Assembly (NCBI GenBank): GCA_934457235.1
Contig: CAKSHT010000073.1
Location: forward strand, 1 to 10,857
DNA: 10,857 nucleotides
Reading direction: 5' to 3'
Source: an uncultured Oscillospiraceae bacterium
GTDB lineage: Bacteria; Bacillota; Clostridia; Oscillospirales; Ruminococcaceae
In this document: positions 1 to 7,397 of the stretch, piece after piece
How the letters are laid out: the number at the start of each line of letters is the position of its first letter
How positions within the stretch are numbered: the stretch's first letter is position 1
Program-made: the position numbers and the translations under genes
Notes under the pieces: model-generated
What the model was told of the DNA's origin: nothing
The model's database searches: none
The model's input: only the letters and a program-made list of their open reading frames with translations

Positions 1-449
1 TTCCTGAGGAGCTTGTGCAGAAGAACAGCAAGGGCGAGGAAGTAAAGATCGCTGATCTGTGGAACAGACGCCAGGGCAGCAAGTTCAACGGCGTATCCTA
101 TCCGGTACAGCGCGCGGCTGAGGCTGTGTTCACTTCCGAGGGACAGGCGCAGACCAAGGCTACCATCGCTTATTATCAGGAGAACGCGCGCATTATTGCT
201 CACACCTGCGACGAGCTGGGTATCAAGTACACCGGCGGCATCAACTCCCCGTACATCTGGCTGAAGAGTCCGAACGGCATGGGCAGCTGGGAATTCTTTG
301 ACTACCTGCTCAATGAGATACAGGTAGTTGGTACTCCGGGCGCTGGCTTCGGCGCAAACGGCGACGGTTGGTTCAGACTGACCGCATTCAGCACCCACGA
401 GCTTACAACAGAGGCTATGGAGAGATTCAAGAAGCTGTTCAAGAAGTAA
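1..449 (+). CDS. dapL: LL-diaminopimelate aminotransferase, C-terminal part (5' end outside window)
   Basis: This is the C-terminal 148 codons of a PLP-dependent class I/II aminotransferase. The reading frame is open from base 3 and ends at TAA 447-449. DapL converts tetrahydrodipicolinate to LL-2,6-diaminopimelate in one step, using glutamate as amino donor, in the lysine and peptidoglycan pathway of the cytoplasm. Family-typical segments are visible: NRRQGSKFNGVSYPVQRAA near the left edge, then KYTGGINSPYIWLK, then GTPGAGFGANGDGWFRLTAF, whose Arg is the usual carboxylate-binding residue of these aminotransferases. The PLP lysine lies upstream of the window. The GTG at 15 is an internal valine codon, not a start, because the frame and the family alignment continue to its left. 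The gene ends with its own terminator and converges on the trp operon. The DapL assignment rests on remembered family motifs; another aminotransferase of the same fold is unlikely. Confidence 0.9.
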   Translation, partial: PEELVQKNSKGEEVKIADLWNRRQGSKFNGVSYPVQRAAEAVFTSEGQAQTKATIAYYQENARIIAHTCDELGIKYTGGINSPYIWLKSPNGMGSWEFFDYLLNEIQVVGTPGAGFGANGDGWFRLTAFSTHELTTEAMERFKKLFKK

Positions 450-456
450 TATTTCA

Positions 457-484
457 GGGGGAGCCGTTCGGCTTCCCCTTTTTT
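457..484 (+). terminator. Intrinsic terminator of dapL
   Basis: A 9-bp stem (457-465 with 470-478, one G-T pair) closes a GTTC tetraloop and is followed directly by six T (479-484). It starts 7 bases after the dapL stop codon. The reverse direction has no T tract after the hairpin, so it should act mainly on the plus strand. Confidence 0.92.
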
Positions 485-485
485 C

Positions 486-525
486 GTATAAGTAATTAAG
501 CGCCGCTCATATCACGAACGGCGCC
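486..525 (-). terminator. Probable terminator of the trp operon
   Basis: Seven bases past the trpA stop, the minus strand has a 6-bp all-GC stem (GCGCCG, 524-519, with CGGCGC, 505-500) plus one possible G-T pair. The loop is 13 nt. A T-rich but interrupted tract (TTAATTACTTAT) follows. The plus-strand side is also T-rich (526-540), so it could act in both directions as a backup for dapL. The broken T tract makes this weaker than the dapL terminator. Confidence 0.55.
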
Positions 526-531
526 ATTTTA

Positions 532-1302
532 TTATCTTATTGCGTCCTTCATGGACTTTACGTACTCGTAGATGTGGTTTGGCGCTTCGCTGCCGTACTG
601 AGCGACGAGCTTTACTATTGCACTTCCGACGATAACGCCGTCAGCAAGCTCTGCCATGTTCTTCGCCTGATCGGGTTTGCTTATGCCAAAGCCGATAGCC
701 GCCGGAACTTTCGCGTATTTCTTTACGGCTTCCATGATGTGGTGAAGGTCGGTCTTGATCTCGCTGCGGACTCCGGTAACTCCCATGGAGGAAACTATGT
801 AAATGAATCCCTCGGCTTCGCTGGCGATCATCTTGATACGCTCTTCACTGGTCGGCGCAATGAGCGAGATAACGGAAACGCCGTACTTCTGCGCAACATC
901 AGCGGCTTCGTGTTTTTCCTCGTAGGGCATGTCCGGGCAGATAAGTCCGTCAATGCCTATCTCCTGGCAGCGTGCGAAGAACCTGTCGTAGCCGTATTTG
1001 AACACCGGGTTCAGATAGGTCATGAAGCATATCGGGATATCAGTGTTCTGGCGTATCTTTTCGGCAAGCTCGAATGCGCGGTCGGTGGTCATGCCGTTGC
1101 TCAGTGCGCGGATATTTGCTTCCTGGATAACCGGACCCTCTGCGATAGGATCGCTGAACGGAATACCGATCTCAATAAGGTCAGCGCCCGCTTTTACCAT
1201 TGCCATGATATTGTTGAAGCTGTCGTCAAAGGTCGGGTCGCCGGCGGTCAGAAAGCCGATGAACGCCTTCTTGTTCTCAAATGCATTGTGTATCTTATTC
1301 AT
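532..1302 (-). CDS. trpA: Tryptophan synthase alpha subunit
   Basis: TrpA cleaves indole-3-glycerol phosphate to indole and glyceraldehyde 3-phosphate and channels indole to TrpB in the alpha2beta2 complex. The protein is 256 residues, normal for the family, and forms a TIM barrel. Visible motifs are GFLTAGDP (16-23), [11 protein letters not shown] (42-52) with catalytic Glu44 (Glu49 of the enterobacterial enzyme), [11 protein letters not shown], and the phosphate-binding GFGISKP and VGSAIVK. The second catalytic acid, Asp60 in Salmonella, is Glu55 here. I chose the ATG at 1302 because an AGGGGG ribosome binding site lies 10 nt upstream; the TTG at 1311 would sit against that site and is not credible. 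The gene overlaps the end of trpB by 8 bases, which suggests coupled translation of the two subunits. It is the last gene of the operon. Confidence 0.96.
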   Translation of the reverse strand: MNKIHNAFENKKAFIGFLTAGDPTFDDSFNNIMAMVKAGADLIEIGIPFSDPIAEGPVIQEANIRALSNGMTTDRAFELAEKIRQNTDIPICFMTYLNPVFKYGYDRFFARCQEIGIDGLICPDMPYEEKHEAADVAQKYGVSVISLIAPTSEERIKMIASEAEGFIYIVSSMGVTGVRSEIKTDLHHIMEAVKKYAKVPAAIGFGISKPDQAKNMAELADGVIVGSAIVKLVAQYGSEAPNHIYEYVKSMKDAIR

Positions 1303-2479
1303 GCAGATCAATCCCCCTGTATCTTGCTATTGCAGCAACGTCTTTGTCTCCGCGGCCGGACAGGCAGCAGATGATGATATCGTCCCTGCTCATGGTCGGT
1401 GCTATCTTCATCAGATGAGCGACTGCATGCGCGCTCTCGATGGCGCAGATTATACCCTCGGTGCGGGCAATGTACTCGAACGCATTTACTGCTTCGTCAT
1501 CAGTCACCGGGACGTACTCCGCTCTGCCTATCTCGTGGAGATGCGCATGCTCCGGACCGATTCCGGGGTAGTCAAGTCCTGCTGAAATGGAATATACCGG
1601 CGCGATCTGACCGTATTCGTTCTGGCAGAAAAGGGACTTCATTCCGTGGAAGATGCCCAGCGTTCCGGTGGCGATGGTAGCCGCTGTTTCGCCGGTGTCA
1701 ACGCCGCGTCCTGCGGCCTCGCAGCCGATAAGTCTTACGTCCTTGTCGTTGATGAAGTTATAGAACATGCCCATCGCGTTGGAGCCGCCGCCTACGCATG
1801 CCATAACAGCGGTCGGGAGCTTACCCTCCTTTTCGAGTATCTGCTCACGGGCTTCCTTTGAGATCACGCTCTGGAAGTCACGGACGATCATCGGGAACGG
1901 GTGCGGTCCCATTACGGAGCCAAGGACGTACAGCGTATCGTCCACGCGGGTCGTCCAGTCGCGCATTGCTTCGTTTACGGCGTCCTTGAGGGTCATTGTT
2001 CCGGTGGTGACGGGGTTCACCTTTGCGCCGAGAAGCTCCATGCGGTAAACATTCAGCGCCTGGCGGACAGTGTCCTCCCTGCCCATGAATATCTCGCACT
2101 CAAGTCCCAGCAGAGCCGCCGCGGTAGCCGCCGCAACTCCGTGCTGACCTGCGCCGGTCTCCGCGATGATACGGGTCTTGCCCATCTTCTTCGCGAGAAG
2201 CGCCTGACCGAGAACGTTGTTTATCTTGTGGGAGCCTGTGTGGTTGAGATCCTCGCGCTTGAAGTATATCTTCGCGCCGCCGAGGTCCTTTGTCATCTTC
2301 TCAGCGTAATAGAGCAGCGACGGGCGGCCCGCATACTCGCGCAGGAGCGTGTTAAGCTCGTCGTTGAACTGCTTATCGTGCTTGTAGAATTCGTATGCTT
2401 CCTCCAGCCTGTGTATTTCGTTCATTAGCGTTTCGGGGATATACTGTCCGCCGAAATCGCCATAGCGTCCTTTTGCCAT
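1295..2479 (-). CDS. trpB: Tryptophan synthase beta subunit
   Basis: TrpB is the PLP enzyme that condenses indole with serine to give tryptophan. The protein has 394 residues, the usual size of the TrpB1 type that pairs with TrpA. The N terminus ([16 protein letters not shown]) is typical. The PLP lysine is Lys85 in HTGSHKINN, the catalytic glutamate is Glu107 in AETGAGQHG, and the phosphate-binding GGGSN loop is at about 229-233. The C-terminal CLSGRGDKD motif contains the serine that contacts the pyridine nitrogen. The ATG at 2479 has a GAAAGGA site 8 nt upstream. A 22-nt gap separates it from trpF, the largest gap in the operon, so it has its own ribosome entry. Its end overlaps trpA by 8 bases. 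It contains one of only three Trp residues encoded by the operon. Confidence 0.98.
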   Translation of the reverse strand: MAKGRYGDFGGQYIPETLMNEIHRLEEAYEFYKHDKQFNDELNTLLREYAGRPSLLYYAEKMTKDLGGAKIYFKREDLNHTGSHKINNVLGQALLAKKMGKTRIIAETGAGQHGVAAATAAALLGLECEIFMGREDTVRQALNVYRMELLGAKVNPVTTGTMTLKDAVNEAMRDWTTRVDDTLYVLGSVMGPHPFPMIVRDFQSVISKEAREQILEKEGKLPTAVMACVGGGSNAMGMFYNFINDKDVRLIGCEAAGRGVDTGETAATIATGTLGIFHGMKSLFCQNEYGQIAPVYSISAGLDYPGIGPEHAHLHEIGRAEYVPVTDDEAVNAFEYIARTEGIICAIESAHAVAHLMKIAPTMSRDDIIICCLSGRGDKDVAAIARYRGIDLHE

Positions 2480-2501
2480 GTCATTTATCCTTTCATTATT
2501 A

Positions 2502-3107
2502 TTACAGATCTCTTATGATACGTACTGCCGCCAGCATTTTATCACGGTCCTTGAGTTTATCCGTTTCAACTCCGCTGGATAAATCAACGCAGTAGGGGCG
2601 GATTTTTTCCGCCGCATTCCGCAGGTTATCCGTGGTAAGTCCACCGGCGAGGAAGAACGGCTGGCTTATTTCAGCGCCATCAAGCAGGGAGTGATCGAAC
2701 ATCTCCCCGGTGCCGGTGCCGTTGTCCAGCAGGACGTAATCCGCGCCGAGCGCCTGGACGTTCTGTATATCCTCCGGGGTGCGTATCTTCGCAGCCTTGA
2801 TTATCGGCGCGTCAGTGAGTGCATGGAGCCTGCGGATATAATCCGCGTCCTCCTGCCCATGAAGCTGTATCACATCTATTATACCACAATTGGCATACTC
2901 GGCGCAAGTGGTTTCCGGGGAATTCACGAAAACCCCCACCGCCTTTATTTCCGGTGAGAGCCGCGAGCGCAGCCGCTGAGCCGTTTCACGGTCGATATTC
3001 CGGTGGCTTTTCGGAAAGCCGAGGATAAATCCGATGTAATCCGGCTTAGCTTCGTTCGCAAAATCAATATCGCAGTCGCGGAACATTCCGCAGAGCTTTA
3101 TCTTCAT
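2502..3107 (-). CDS. trpF: Phosphoribosylanthranilate isomerase
   Basis: TrpF carries out the Amadori rearrangement of N-(5-phosphoribosyl)anthranilate to the carboxyphenylamino-deoxyribulose phosphate, the third step of the pathway. The 201-residue TIM barrel has the family landmarks: KLCG with catalytic Cys6, [13 protein letters not shown] (24-36), QLHG (81-84), VLLDN with catalytic Asp128, a GTGTG loop with FDHSLL, AGGL (154-157) and the phosphate-binding VDLSSGVE (174-181). The loop after Asp128 is shorter than in the enterobacterial enzyme, but no key residue is missing. The gene starts one base after the trpC stop codon, with an AGAGGG site inside the end of trpC, so it is probably coupled to trpC. 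In enterobacteria trpC and trpF are fused; here they are separate genes. Confidence 0.95.
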   Translation of the reverse strand: MKIKLCGMFRDCDIDFANEAKPDYIGFILGFPKSHRNIDRETAQRLRSRLSPEIKAVGVFVNSPETTCAEYANCGIIDVIQLHGQEDADYIRRLHALTDAPIIKAAKIRTPEDIQNVQALGADYVLLDNGTGTGEMFDHSLLDGAEISQPFFLAGGLTTDNLRNAAEKIRPYCVDLSSGVETDKLKDRDKMLAAVRIIRDL

Positions 3108-3108
3108 T

Positions 3109-3888
3109 TCAGCGCCCTCTGAGTTCGGCGAGCGCCGCTTTCTTGTCCGGACTTCTCATCAGTGTTTCGCCGATGAGTACTGCGTTGGTGCCGTTGCTGC
3201 GGAGCGCTTCGATGTCCGCGGCGGTCTGTATGCCGCTCTCCGAAACGAACAGCACCTCCGGCGGGACAAGCTTCCGCAGCCGCGCGGAGTTGCTGATATC
3301 CACCGTGAAAGTACGCAGGTCGCGGTTGTTCACGCCGATTATCCCCGCGCCGACTGAAAGCGCCGTGCGGACCTCCTCCTCGTCGTGAGCCTCCACCAGC
3401 GCCGAAAGCCCGAGGGAATGCGCTGTCTCAAGGTACTCCGAAAGCTGCTCCCTTGAAAGTATGGAGCATATCAGCAGCACCGCAGACGCGCCCAGGGTCT
3501 TAGCCTGGTATATCATGTACTCGTCAACGGTGAAGTCCTTGCGCAGCACCGGAATCTTAACAGCTTTCGAAATCTCGGTAAGATACTCGTCCTTGCCCTT
3601 GAACCAGTACGGCTCCGTAAGGCAGGAAATCGCCGAAGCCCCCGCCCTTTCGTAATCCCGCGCGATGTCTAGATAGGGGAAATCCGGCGCTATAAGCCCC
3701 TTGGAGGGCGAAGCGCGCTTGACCTCGCAGATGAATGAAATATCGCTGCCGCCCAGCGCCTTTTTAAACGGAAATCCGGTGTTGGAGTCCAGGGCTTCGG
3801 CGCGCTTTTTCATCTCGGAGAGCGGGAACGACGTCTTTTCGTCTGCAACGCGCTGTACTGTGCGTTCTGCAATTTCCTGTAAGATCAT
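3109..3888 (-). CDS. trpC: Indole-3-glycerol phosphate synthase
   Basis: TrpC closes the indole ring, converting the TrpF product to indole-3-glycerol phosphate with loss of CO2 and water. The 259-residue protein is a standard length. Motifs in order are [12 protein letters not shown] (53-64) with Glu55 and catalytic Lys57, LRKDF (115-119) with Lys117, LVEAHDEEE (164-172) with Glu166, IGVNNRDL (184-191), SESGI (216-220) and the phosphate-binding VLIGETLMR (237-245). All the catalytic residues I know for the family are present. The start codon overlaps the trpD stop in an ATGA, so translation is probably coupled. It contains one Trp residue. Confidence 0.97.
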   Translation of the reverse strand: MILQEIAERTVQRVADEKTSFPLSEMKKRAEALDSNTGFPFKKALGGSDISFICEVKRASPSKGLIAPDFPYLDIARDYERAGASAISCLTEPYWFKGKDEYLTEISKAVKIPVLRKDFTVDEYMIYQAKTLGASAVLLICSILSREQLSEYLETAHSLGLSALVEAHDEEEVRTALSVGAGIIGVNNRDLRTFTVDISNSARLRKLVPPEVLFVSESGIQTAADIEALRSNGTNAVLIGETLMRSPDKKAALAELRGR

Positions 3889-4898
3889 GCCTTTACCTCG
3901 TTGGAAACCTTGATGTAGGTTTCAAGTGTTCTGAGAGCCGCGCCGCTGTCGATGGCTTCTGCGGCAAGCTTTATGCCGTCCTCCATCGAAACGTCCTTTG
4001 CGATGTGGAGAGCTGCGCCAGCATTCAGCAGAACTGCGTCCCTGCCTGCGTCTTTTTCGCCGGAAAGAATGCGCTTGGCAGCCGCTGCGTTCTCATCGGG
4101 AGTTCCGCCTACCAGCTCAGATTTGTTGTGGCGTGCGATGCCGAACTGTTCCGGGGTTATCTCGTATTTGTTGAAGTCATCGCCGTTGAATTCAAGTACC
4201 ATAGTGGGCGCGCTGACGGAAATTTCGTCCAGCTTGTCGGTGCCGAACACCGCCATTCCGCGCTTTACGCCAAGCTTTACCAGTGACTTTGCCATCGGTT
4301 CCAGAAGCTCCGGTTTATAAACGCCGAGCAGCTGGTATGTCGGGTGAGCCGGGTTGGTGAGCGGTCCGAGTACGTTGAATATTGTCGGAATGCCAATTTC
4401 CTTGCGGACGGGACCAACGTACTTCATGGCACTGTGGTACTTCTGTGCGAACAGAAAGCACATGCCAGCTTCGTCAAGCAGCTTCACGCAGCCTTCGGGA
4501 GCTGTTGCGATGTTCACGCCGAGCGCTTCCAAGCAGTCGGCGGTGCCGCACTTGCTGGAAGCCGCGCGGTTGCCGTGCTTTGCGACCTTTACTCCAGACG
4601 CAGCGCACACCAACGCCGAAATAGTGGAAATGTTGATGGAATTGGAGCCGTCGCCGCCGGTGCCGACAATCTCCAGCACCTCGCCGGAGTAGTTCACCGG
4701 AGTTGCGACATCACGCATTACAAAGGCGCTGGCGGAAATTTCGTCCGCAGTTTCGCCCTTGATGTGCAGCGCCGTGAGGTATGCCGCGGTCTGAGCCGGA
4801 GTGGTGCTGCCGGTCATTATTTCCCGTGTGACCTCCGCCGCCTCGTCGTAGGTGAGATCAATGCCATCTGCCGCTTTCTTTATCATTTCCTTTATCAT
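3885..4898 (-). CDS. trpD: Anthranilate phosphoribosyltransferase
   Basis: TrpD transfers phosphoribosyl from PRPP to anthranilate, the second committed step. The 337-residue protein has the normal length of a stand-alone TrpD. It shows the PRPP-binding [14 protein letters not shown] (79-92), [12 protein letters not shown] (107-118), the anthranilate-binding segment around Arg164 in [17 protein letters not shown] (174-182) and the metal-binding Asp223-Glu224 pair in DKLDEIS. No key residue is missing. The ATG at 4898 follows a strong GGAGG site, which favours it over the in-frame ATG four codons later. It overlaps the trpG stop and the trpC start in ATGA junctions. Unlike in E. coli it is not fused to the glutamine amidotransferase. 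It contains no Trp residue. Confidence 0.97.
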   Translation of the reverse strand: MIKEMIKKAADGIDLTYDEAAEVTREIMTGSTTPAQTAAYLTALHIKGETADEISASAFVMRDVATPVNYSGEVLEIVGTGGDGSNSINISTISALVCAASGVKVAKHGNRAASSKCGTADCLEALGVNIATAPEGCVKLLDEAGMCFLFAQKYHSAMKYVGPVRKEIGIPTIFNVLGPLTNPAHPTYQLLGVYKPELLEPMAKSLVKLGVKRGMAVFGTDKLDEISVSAPTMVLEFNGDDFNKYEITPEQFGIARHNKSELVGGTPDENAAAAKRILSGEKDAGRDAVLLNAGAALHIAKDVSMEDGIKLAAEAIDSGAALRTLETYIKVSNEVKA

Positions 4899-5467
4899 AA
4901 TGTTACCTCCAGAAAATTCTCAGCCATTTTTCTTCCGTGCTGTGTAAGTATCGACTCCGGATGGAACTGCACTCCGTAAATCGGGTAGTCCCTGTGCTCC
5001 ACCGCCATTATCTCGCCGTCGTCCGTCCGCGCCGTGACTTTAAGGCACTCCGGAAATCCCTCCTCGGAAGCAGCCAGCGAATGGTACCGTGCGACCTCGC
5101 AGGTTTCGTCCATTCCGCGGAAGAGCCTGCTTGTGGTGTCCAGCTTCGTCACGGACTTCTTGCCGTGCATGAGCTTTTTCGCGTAGGTTATCTCAGCGCC
5201 GAACGTTTCGCATATCGCCTGATGTCCCAGGCATACGCCGAGCACTGGTATATTTCCGGCTGCCGCCCTTATAACGTCCTCGCAGACTCCGGCGTCGCAG
5301 GGACGTCCCGGACCGGGGCTGACGATAATATGGGATGGCTTCAGCGCCATTATTTCCATAACTGTCAGCTCGTCGTTGCGTATGACCTTTATATCCGGGT
5401 TTATGCCGCCGATGAGCTGGTACAGATTGTATGAAAAGCTGTCGTAATTGTCTATCAGAAGTATCAT
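4895..5467 (-). CDS. trpG: Anthranilate synthase component II (glutamine amidotransferase)
   Basis: TrpG is the class I glutamine amidotransferase that supplies ammonia to TrpE. The 190-residue protein begins [13 protein letters not shown], the usual N terminus. It has the oxyanion-hole PGPG (51-54), the nucleophile Cys79 in GVCLGHQAI, and the His169/Glu171 pair in [10 protein letters not shown] chose the ATG at 5467 because it has an AGGAGG site just upstream and forms an ATGA overlap with trpE; the open frame continues another 20 codons upstream but that part does not look like the family. Its sequence is also close to PabA, and in many Firmicutes one TrpG serves both anthranilate and aminodeoxychorismate synthases. 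Whether it does so here cannot be told from this window. Confidence 0.96.
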   Translation of the reverse strand: MILLIDNYDSFSYNLYQLIGGINPDIKVIRNDELTVMEIMALKPSHIIVSPGPGRPCDAGVCEDVIRAAAGNIPVLGVCLGHQAICETFGAEITYAKKLMHGKKSVTKLDTTSRLFRGMDETCEVARYHSLAASEEGFPECLKVTARTDDGEIMAVEHRDYPIYGVQFHPESILTQHGRKMAENFLEVTL

Positions 5468-6936
5468 AAGCTCTCCTCCTGTGCGATGGTGAGCGCGTTC
5501 ATGACTGCCTTTGCCTTGTTGATGCACTCGTTGAATTCATTTTCGGGCACGCTGTCCGCGACTATTCCGGCGCCGCTTCTCACGAATACCCTGCCGTTTT
5601 TGCGGAATGCAAGTCTTATCGCGATGCAGGTATCGAGATTTCCGCGGAAGTCGATGTACCCTACCGCGCCGCCGTAAACGCCGCGCTTGTTGTTCTCAAG
5701 TTCGTTGATTATCTCGCAGGCGCGGAGCTTCGGCGCTCCGGAGAGAGTTCCTGCCGGGAGTATCGCGTCAACGGCGTCCAGCGCGGACTTGTTGTCACGT
5801 ATCTCACCGCGCACCGTCGAGCCGATGTGCATTACATGGGAGTAACGCTCGATGCTCATGTACTTCTCGACCTCAACAGTACCGAACTTGCTTATCTTGC
5901 CGATGTCGTTGCGTCCCAAGTCCACGAGCATGTTGTGTTCGGAAAGCTCCTTTTCGTCATGGAGAAGCTCGGTTTCAAGGCGCTTGTCCTCTTCGTCCGT
6001 TGCGCCGCGGGGGCGGGTTCCGGCGAGCGGGAATGTGTGGAGTGTGCCGTTTTCGAGCTTCACCAGTGTTTCAGGGGAAGCGCCGGCTATTTCCATGTCG
6101 TCGCTGGAGAAGAAGAACATGTAAGGAGAGGGGTTCGTTGCGCGGAGCACTCTGTAGGCATCCAGCAGGCTTCCATCAAAGTCGGCGTCAAGACGGTTGG
6201 AGAGCACCACCTGGAATATATCGCCCTCGTAGATGTAGTGCTTGGCTTTCTCGACCATCGCGCAGTACTGCTCCTTGTCGAACAGCTTGCGGAACTCTGA
6301 AGTCAGCTTTCCATGCGGTATATCCGCGGGCTTGCCGTATCTTATCAGCTGCTCCATTTCCGCGAGGTCCTTTTCAGCCTTCGCGTACTCGCTGTCGATA
6401 TCCGCAGAAGATATGTTAGTTATCAGCACTATCTTCTGGTGGATATTATCGAATGCGATTACTTTATCGAAAAGCATCAGGTCAACGTCCTTGAAGTGCT
6501 CCTCGTCCTCGGCGTCGAGGTTCAGCGTAGGCTCGCTGTACTTGATGTAATCGTAGGAGAAATACCCTACCAGTCCGCCTGTGAACGACGGCAGTCCGTT
6601 GATCTTCGGGCTGCTGTACTGCGCCATCAGCTTCTTGATGTAGTCCGCCGGGTGGTTATGCTTTGAGGTCTCCGCCGTTCCGGTCAGAACGTCCTTGACT
6701 GTCAGTTCGCCGTTTATGCAGGTTATCTCAAGCTTCGGGTTATATCCGAGGAACGTGTAACGTCCCCATTTCTCCTGGTTCTCGACGCTTTCGAGAATGT
6801 ATACGTGGCGGCTCACGGCGCGCAGCTTCTTCAGCACCTCGATAGGTGTGGTGAAGTCCGACAGGATCTCCCTGCATACAGGAATAACGCTGTAGCCGGT
6901 GTATTCCTTTGCCTGTTCAAGAGTAGGTTTCAGCAT
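5464..6936 (-). CDS. trpE: Anthranilate synthase component I
   Basis: TrpE converts chorismate and TrpG-derived ammonia to anthranilate, the first committed step and normal target of tryptophan feedback inhibition. The protein has 490 residues. The N-terminal domain (1 to about 210) carries ILES (47-50), matching the LLES motif of the Trp-binding site, so feedback inhibition is likely. The chorismate-binding domain (about 220-480) shows GASPETL, PLAGTRPRG (303-311), DLGRNDIG (339-346), LPAGTLSGAPK (393-403) and GAGIVADSVPENEF (455-468). The AGTLSGAPK form favours TrpE over PabB. The frame is open upstream to 7119, but that stretch is the T-box leader. The ATG at 6936 has an AAAGGAG site 8 nt upstream and starts the family homology. 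Its only Trp residue, Trp57, is near the feedback site. Confidence 0.97.
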   Translation of the reverse strand: MLKPTLEQAKEYTGYSVIPVCREILSDFTTPIEVLKKLRAVSRHVYILESVENQEKWGRYTFLGYNPKLEITCINGELTVKDVLTGTAETSKHNHPADYIKKLMAQYSSPKINGLPSFTGGLVGYFSYDYIKYSEPTLNLDAEDEEHFKDVDLMLFDKVIAFDNIHQKIVLITNISSADIDSEYAKAEKDLAEMEQLIRYGKPADIPHGKLTSEFRKLFDKEQYCAMVEKAKHYIYEGDIFQVVLSNRLDADFDGSLLDAYRVLRATNPSPYMFFFSSDDMEIAGASPETLVKLENGTLHTFPLAGTRPRGATDEEDKRLETELLHDEKELSEHNMLVDLGRNDIGKISKFGTVEVEKYMSIERYSHVMHIGSTVRGEIRDNKSALDAVDAILPAGTLSGAPKLRACEIINELENNKRGVYGGAVGYIDFRGNLDTCIAIRLAFRKNGRVFVRSGAGIVADSVPENEFNECINKAKAVMNALTIAQEESL

Positions 6937-6968
6937 GATTTCTGCTCCTTTCCACGGGCGTTCTGCCC

Positions 6969-7021
6969 AAAACAAAAACTCCGCCCTTAAACGCAGATCT
7001 CCTCTGCTTCTAAGGACGGAG
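6969..7021 (-). terminator. Regulated terminator of the trp leader
   Basis: On the minus strand, CTCCGTCCTTA (7021-7011) pairs with TAAGGGCGGAG (6989-6979), with one G-T pair. An inner GCAGA/TCTGC helix caps the stem. The run TTTTTGTTTT (6978-6969) follows. This is the off state of the T-box, formed when charged tRNA-Trp cannot stabilise the antiterminator. Confidence 0.93.
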
Positions 7022-7051
7022 CATATAATTATACTACCGTGGTGCCACCTT
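7012..7051 (-). promoter_or_regulatory. T-box antiterminator with UGGC tRNA-acceptor bulge
   Basis: AAGG (7051-7048) can pair with CCTT (7015-7012), and ACGG (7040-7037) with CCGT (7019-7016). This leaves the seven-nucleotide bulge TGGCACC (7047-7041), the textbook antiterminator architecture. TGGC would pair with GCCA at the 3' end of uncharged tRNA. The 3' strand is shared with the 5' arm of the terminator, so the two folds exclude each other. Confidence 0.93.
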
Positions 7052-7158
7052 AATTTGCGGTCAAAGCGCCGCACACTCGACGGATACTGACATATCCCTG
7101 CAATTAACGCTTGCAACACGTCGCAGAATACTCAGCGGCTTTGGACACCGCCTTTGAC

Positions 7159-7235
7159 TGCGCCCTCAGTGGTCCATTTGATATGCTCTGCGTTCTGCGG
7201 TACTTTCAGCGCCGACCGCTCTCTGTGAGTGCACA
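7159..7235 (-). promoter_or_regulatory. T-box Stem I with UGG specifier codon
   Basis: The lower helix pairs TGTGCACTCA (7235-7226) with TGAGGGCGCA (7168-7159): ten positions, one mismatch and one wobble pair. Above it, AGAGAG (7224-7219) faces the specifier loop CAAATGGACCAC. TGG occupies 7176-7174 and is preceded and followed by the purines and ACC expected in T-box specifier loops. A distal helix GCGGT/ACCGC can form above. Stem I is fairly compact at 77 nt. Confidence 0.85.
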
Positions 7236-7327
7236 AGCATTTTTATTTCCACTTCGCTGGTTTGTAAGGGCGTATTCGATTTTAAAGCCCGGTCGGTTTG
7301 GACGCCGCCGAACCTTTCATTGGTGAT

Positions 7328-7356
7328 ATGATACCACAAATTTTCCCGCTTGTCAA
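7328..7356 (-). promoter_or_regulatory. Promoter of the trp operon
   Basis: On the minus strand, TTGACA (7356-7351) and TATCAT (7333-7328) are separated by exactly 17 bp, giving a near-consensus sigma-A promoter. Transcription should start at about 7321. With such a strong promoter, control is expected to come mainly from the T-box rather than from initiation. Confidence 0.88.
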
Positions 7357-7372
7357 GAGTTTTTTGAATTTT

Positions 7373-7397
7373 TTTGCGGGGGTTCCTGCAAATTTTT
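7373..7397 (+). terminator. Terminator-like hairpin between the divergent promoters
   Basis: TTTGCGGG (7373-7380) pairs with CCTGCAAA (7385-7392) around a GGTT loop, with one G-T pair, and five T follow (7393-7397). On the plus strand this resembles an intrinsic terminator, but no plus-strand gene ends here. The stem is partly A-T, so it could be chance in a T-rich spacer. The rest of 7357-7437 shows nothing else I can name. Confidence 0.35.

Larger units (their letters stand above)
6956..7321 (-). ncRNA. T-box riboswitch leader of the trp operon (tRNA-Trp responsive)
   Basis: This untranslated leader should let trpEGDCFBA be transcribed when tRNA-Trp is uncharged. Running 5' to 3' on the minus strand it has an 86-nt 5' segment, a Stem I (7235-7159) with an AGAGAG S-turn and a UGG specifier, an intermediate domain with three small hairpins (7135-7151, 7098-7126, 7082-7097), the conserved T-box AAGGTGGCACC (7051-7041), and an antiterminator/terminator switch. 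A small GGGC/GCCC hairpin (6968-6956) lies between the terminator and the trpE ribosome binding site. The specifier UGG reads Trp. The acceptor-pairing UGGC predicts discriminator base G73, as in bacterial tRNA-Trp. I found no Trp-rich leader peptide, so classical attenuation is not supported. The transcript start near 7321 is inferred from the promoter. Confidence 0.95.

Noticed and set aside
574..1374. Long plus-strand open frames over trpA and similar antisense frames across the trp operon
   Set aside because: They lie opposite well-supported genes, have no recognisable domains, and arise from the GC-biased third codon positions of the true genes.
5468..5527. Upstream start for trpG giving 20 extra residues
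   Set aside because: The extension lies inside trpE, has no similarity to amidotransferases, and the ATG at 5467 has AGGAGG and the usual ATGA overlap.
5464..6936. PabB (aminodeoxychorismate synthase) as the identity of trpE
   Set aside because: The AGTLSGAPK form, the N-terminal ILES feedback motif and the setting in a complete trp operon all favour TrpE.
6937..7119. N-terminal extension of trpE by 61 codons in an open frame
   Set aside because: The stretch is the T-box terminator and antiterminator region, has no family similarity, and the ATG at 6936 has a proper ribosome binding site at the start of TrpE homology.
7281..7320. Possible leader peptide MKGSAASKPTGL at the 5' end of the trp leader
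   Set aside because: It has no Trp codon and no ribosome binding site, because the predicted transcript begins only about one base upstream. It does not fit classical attenuation.
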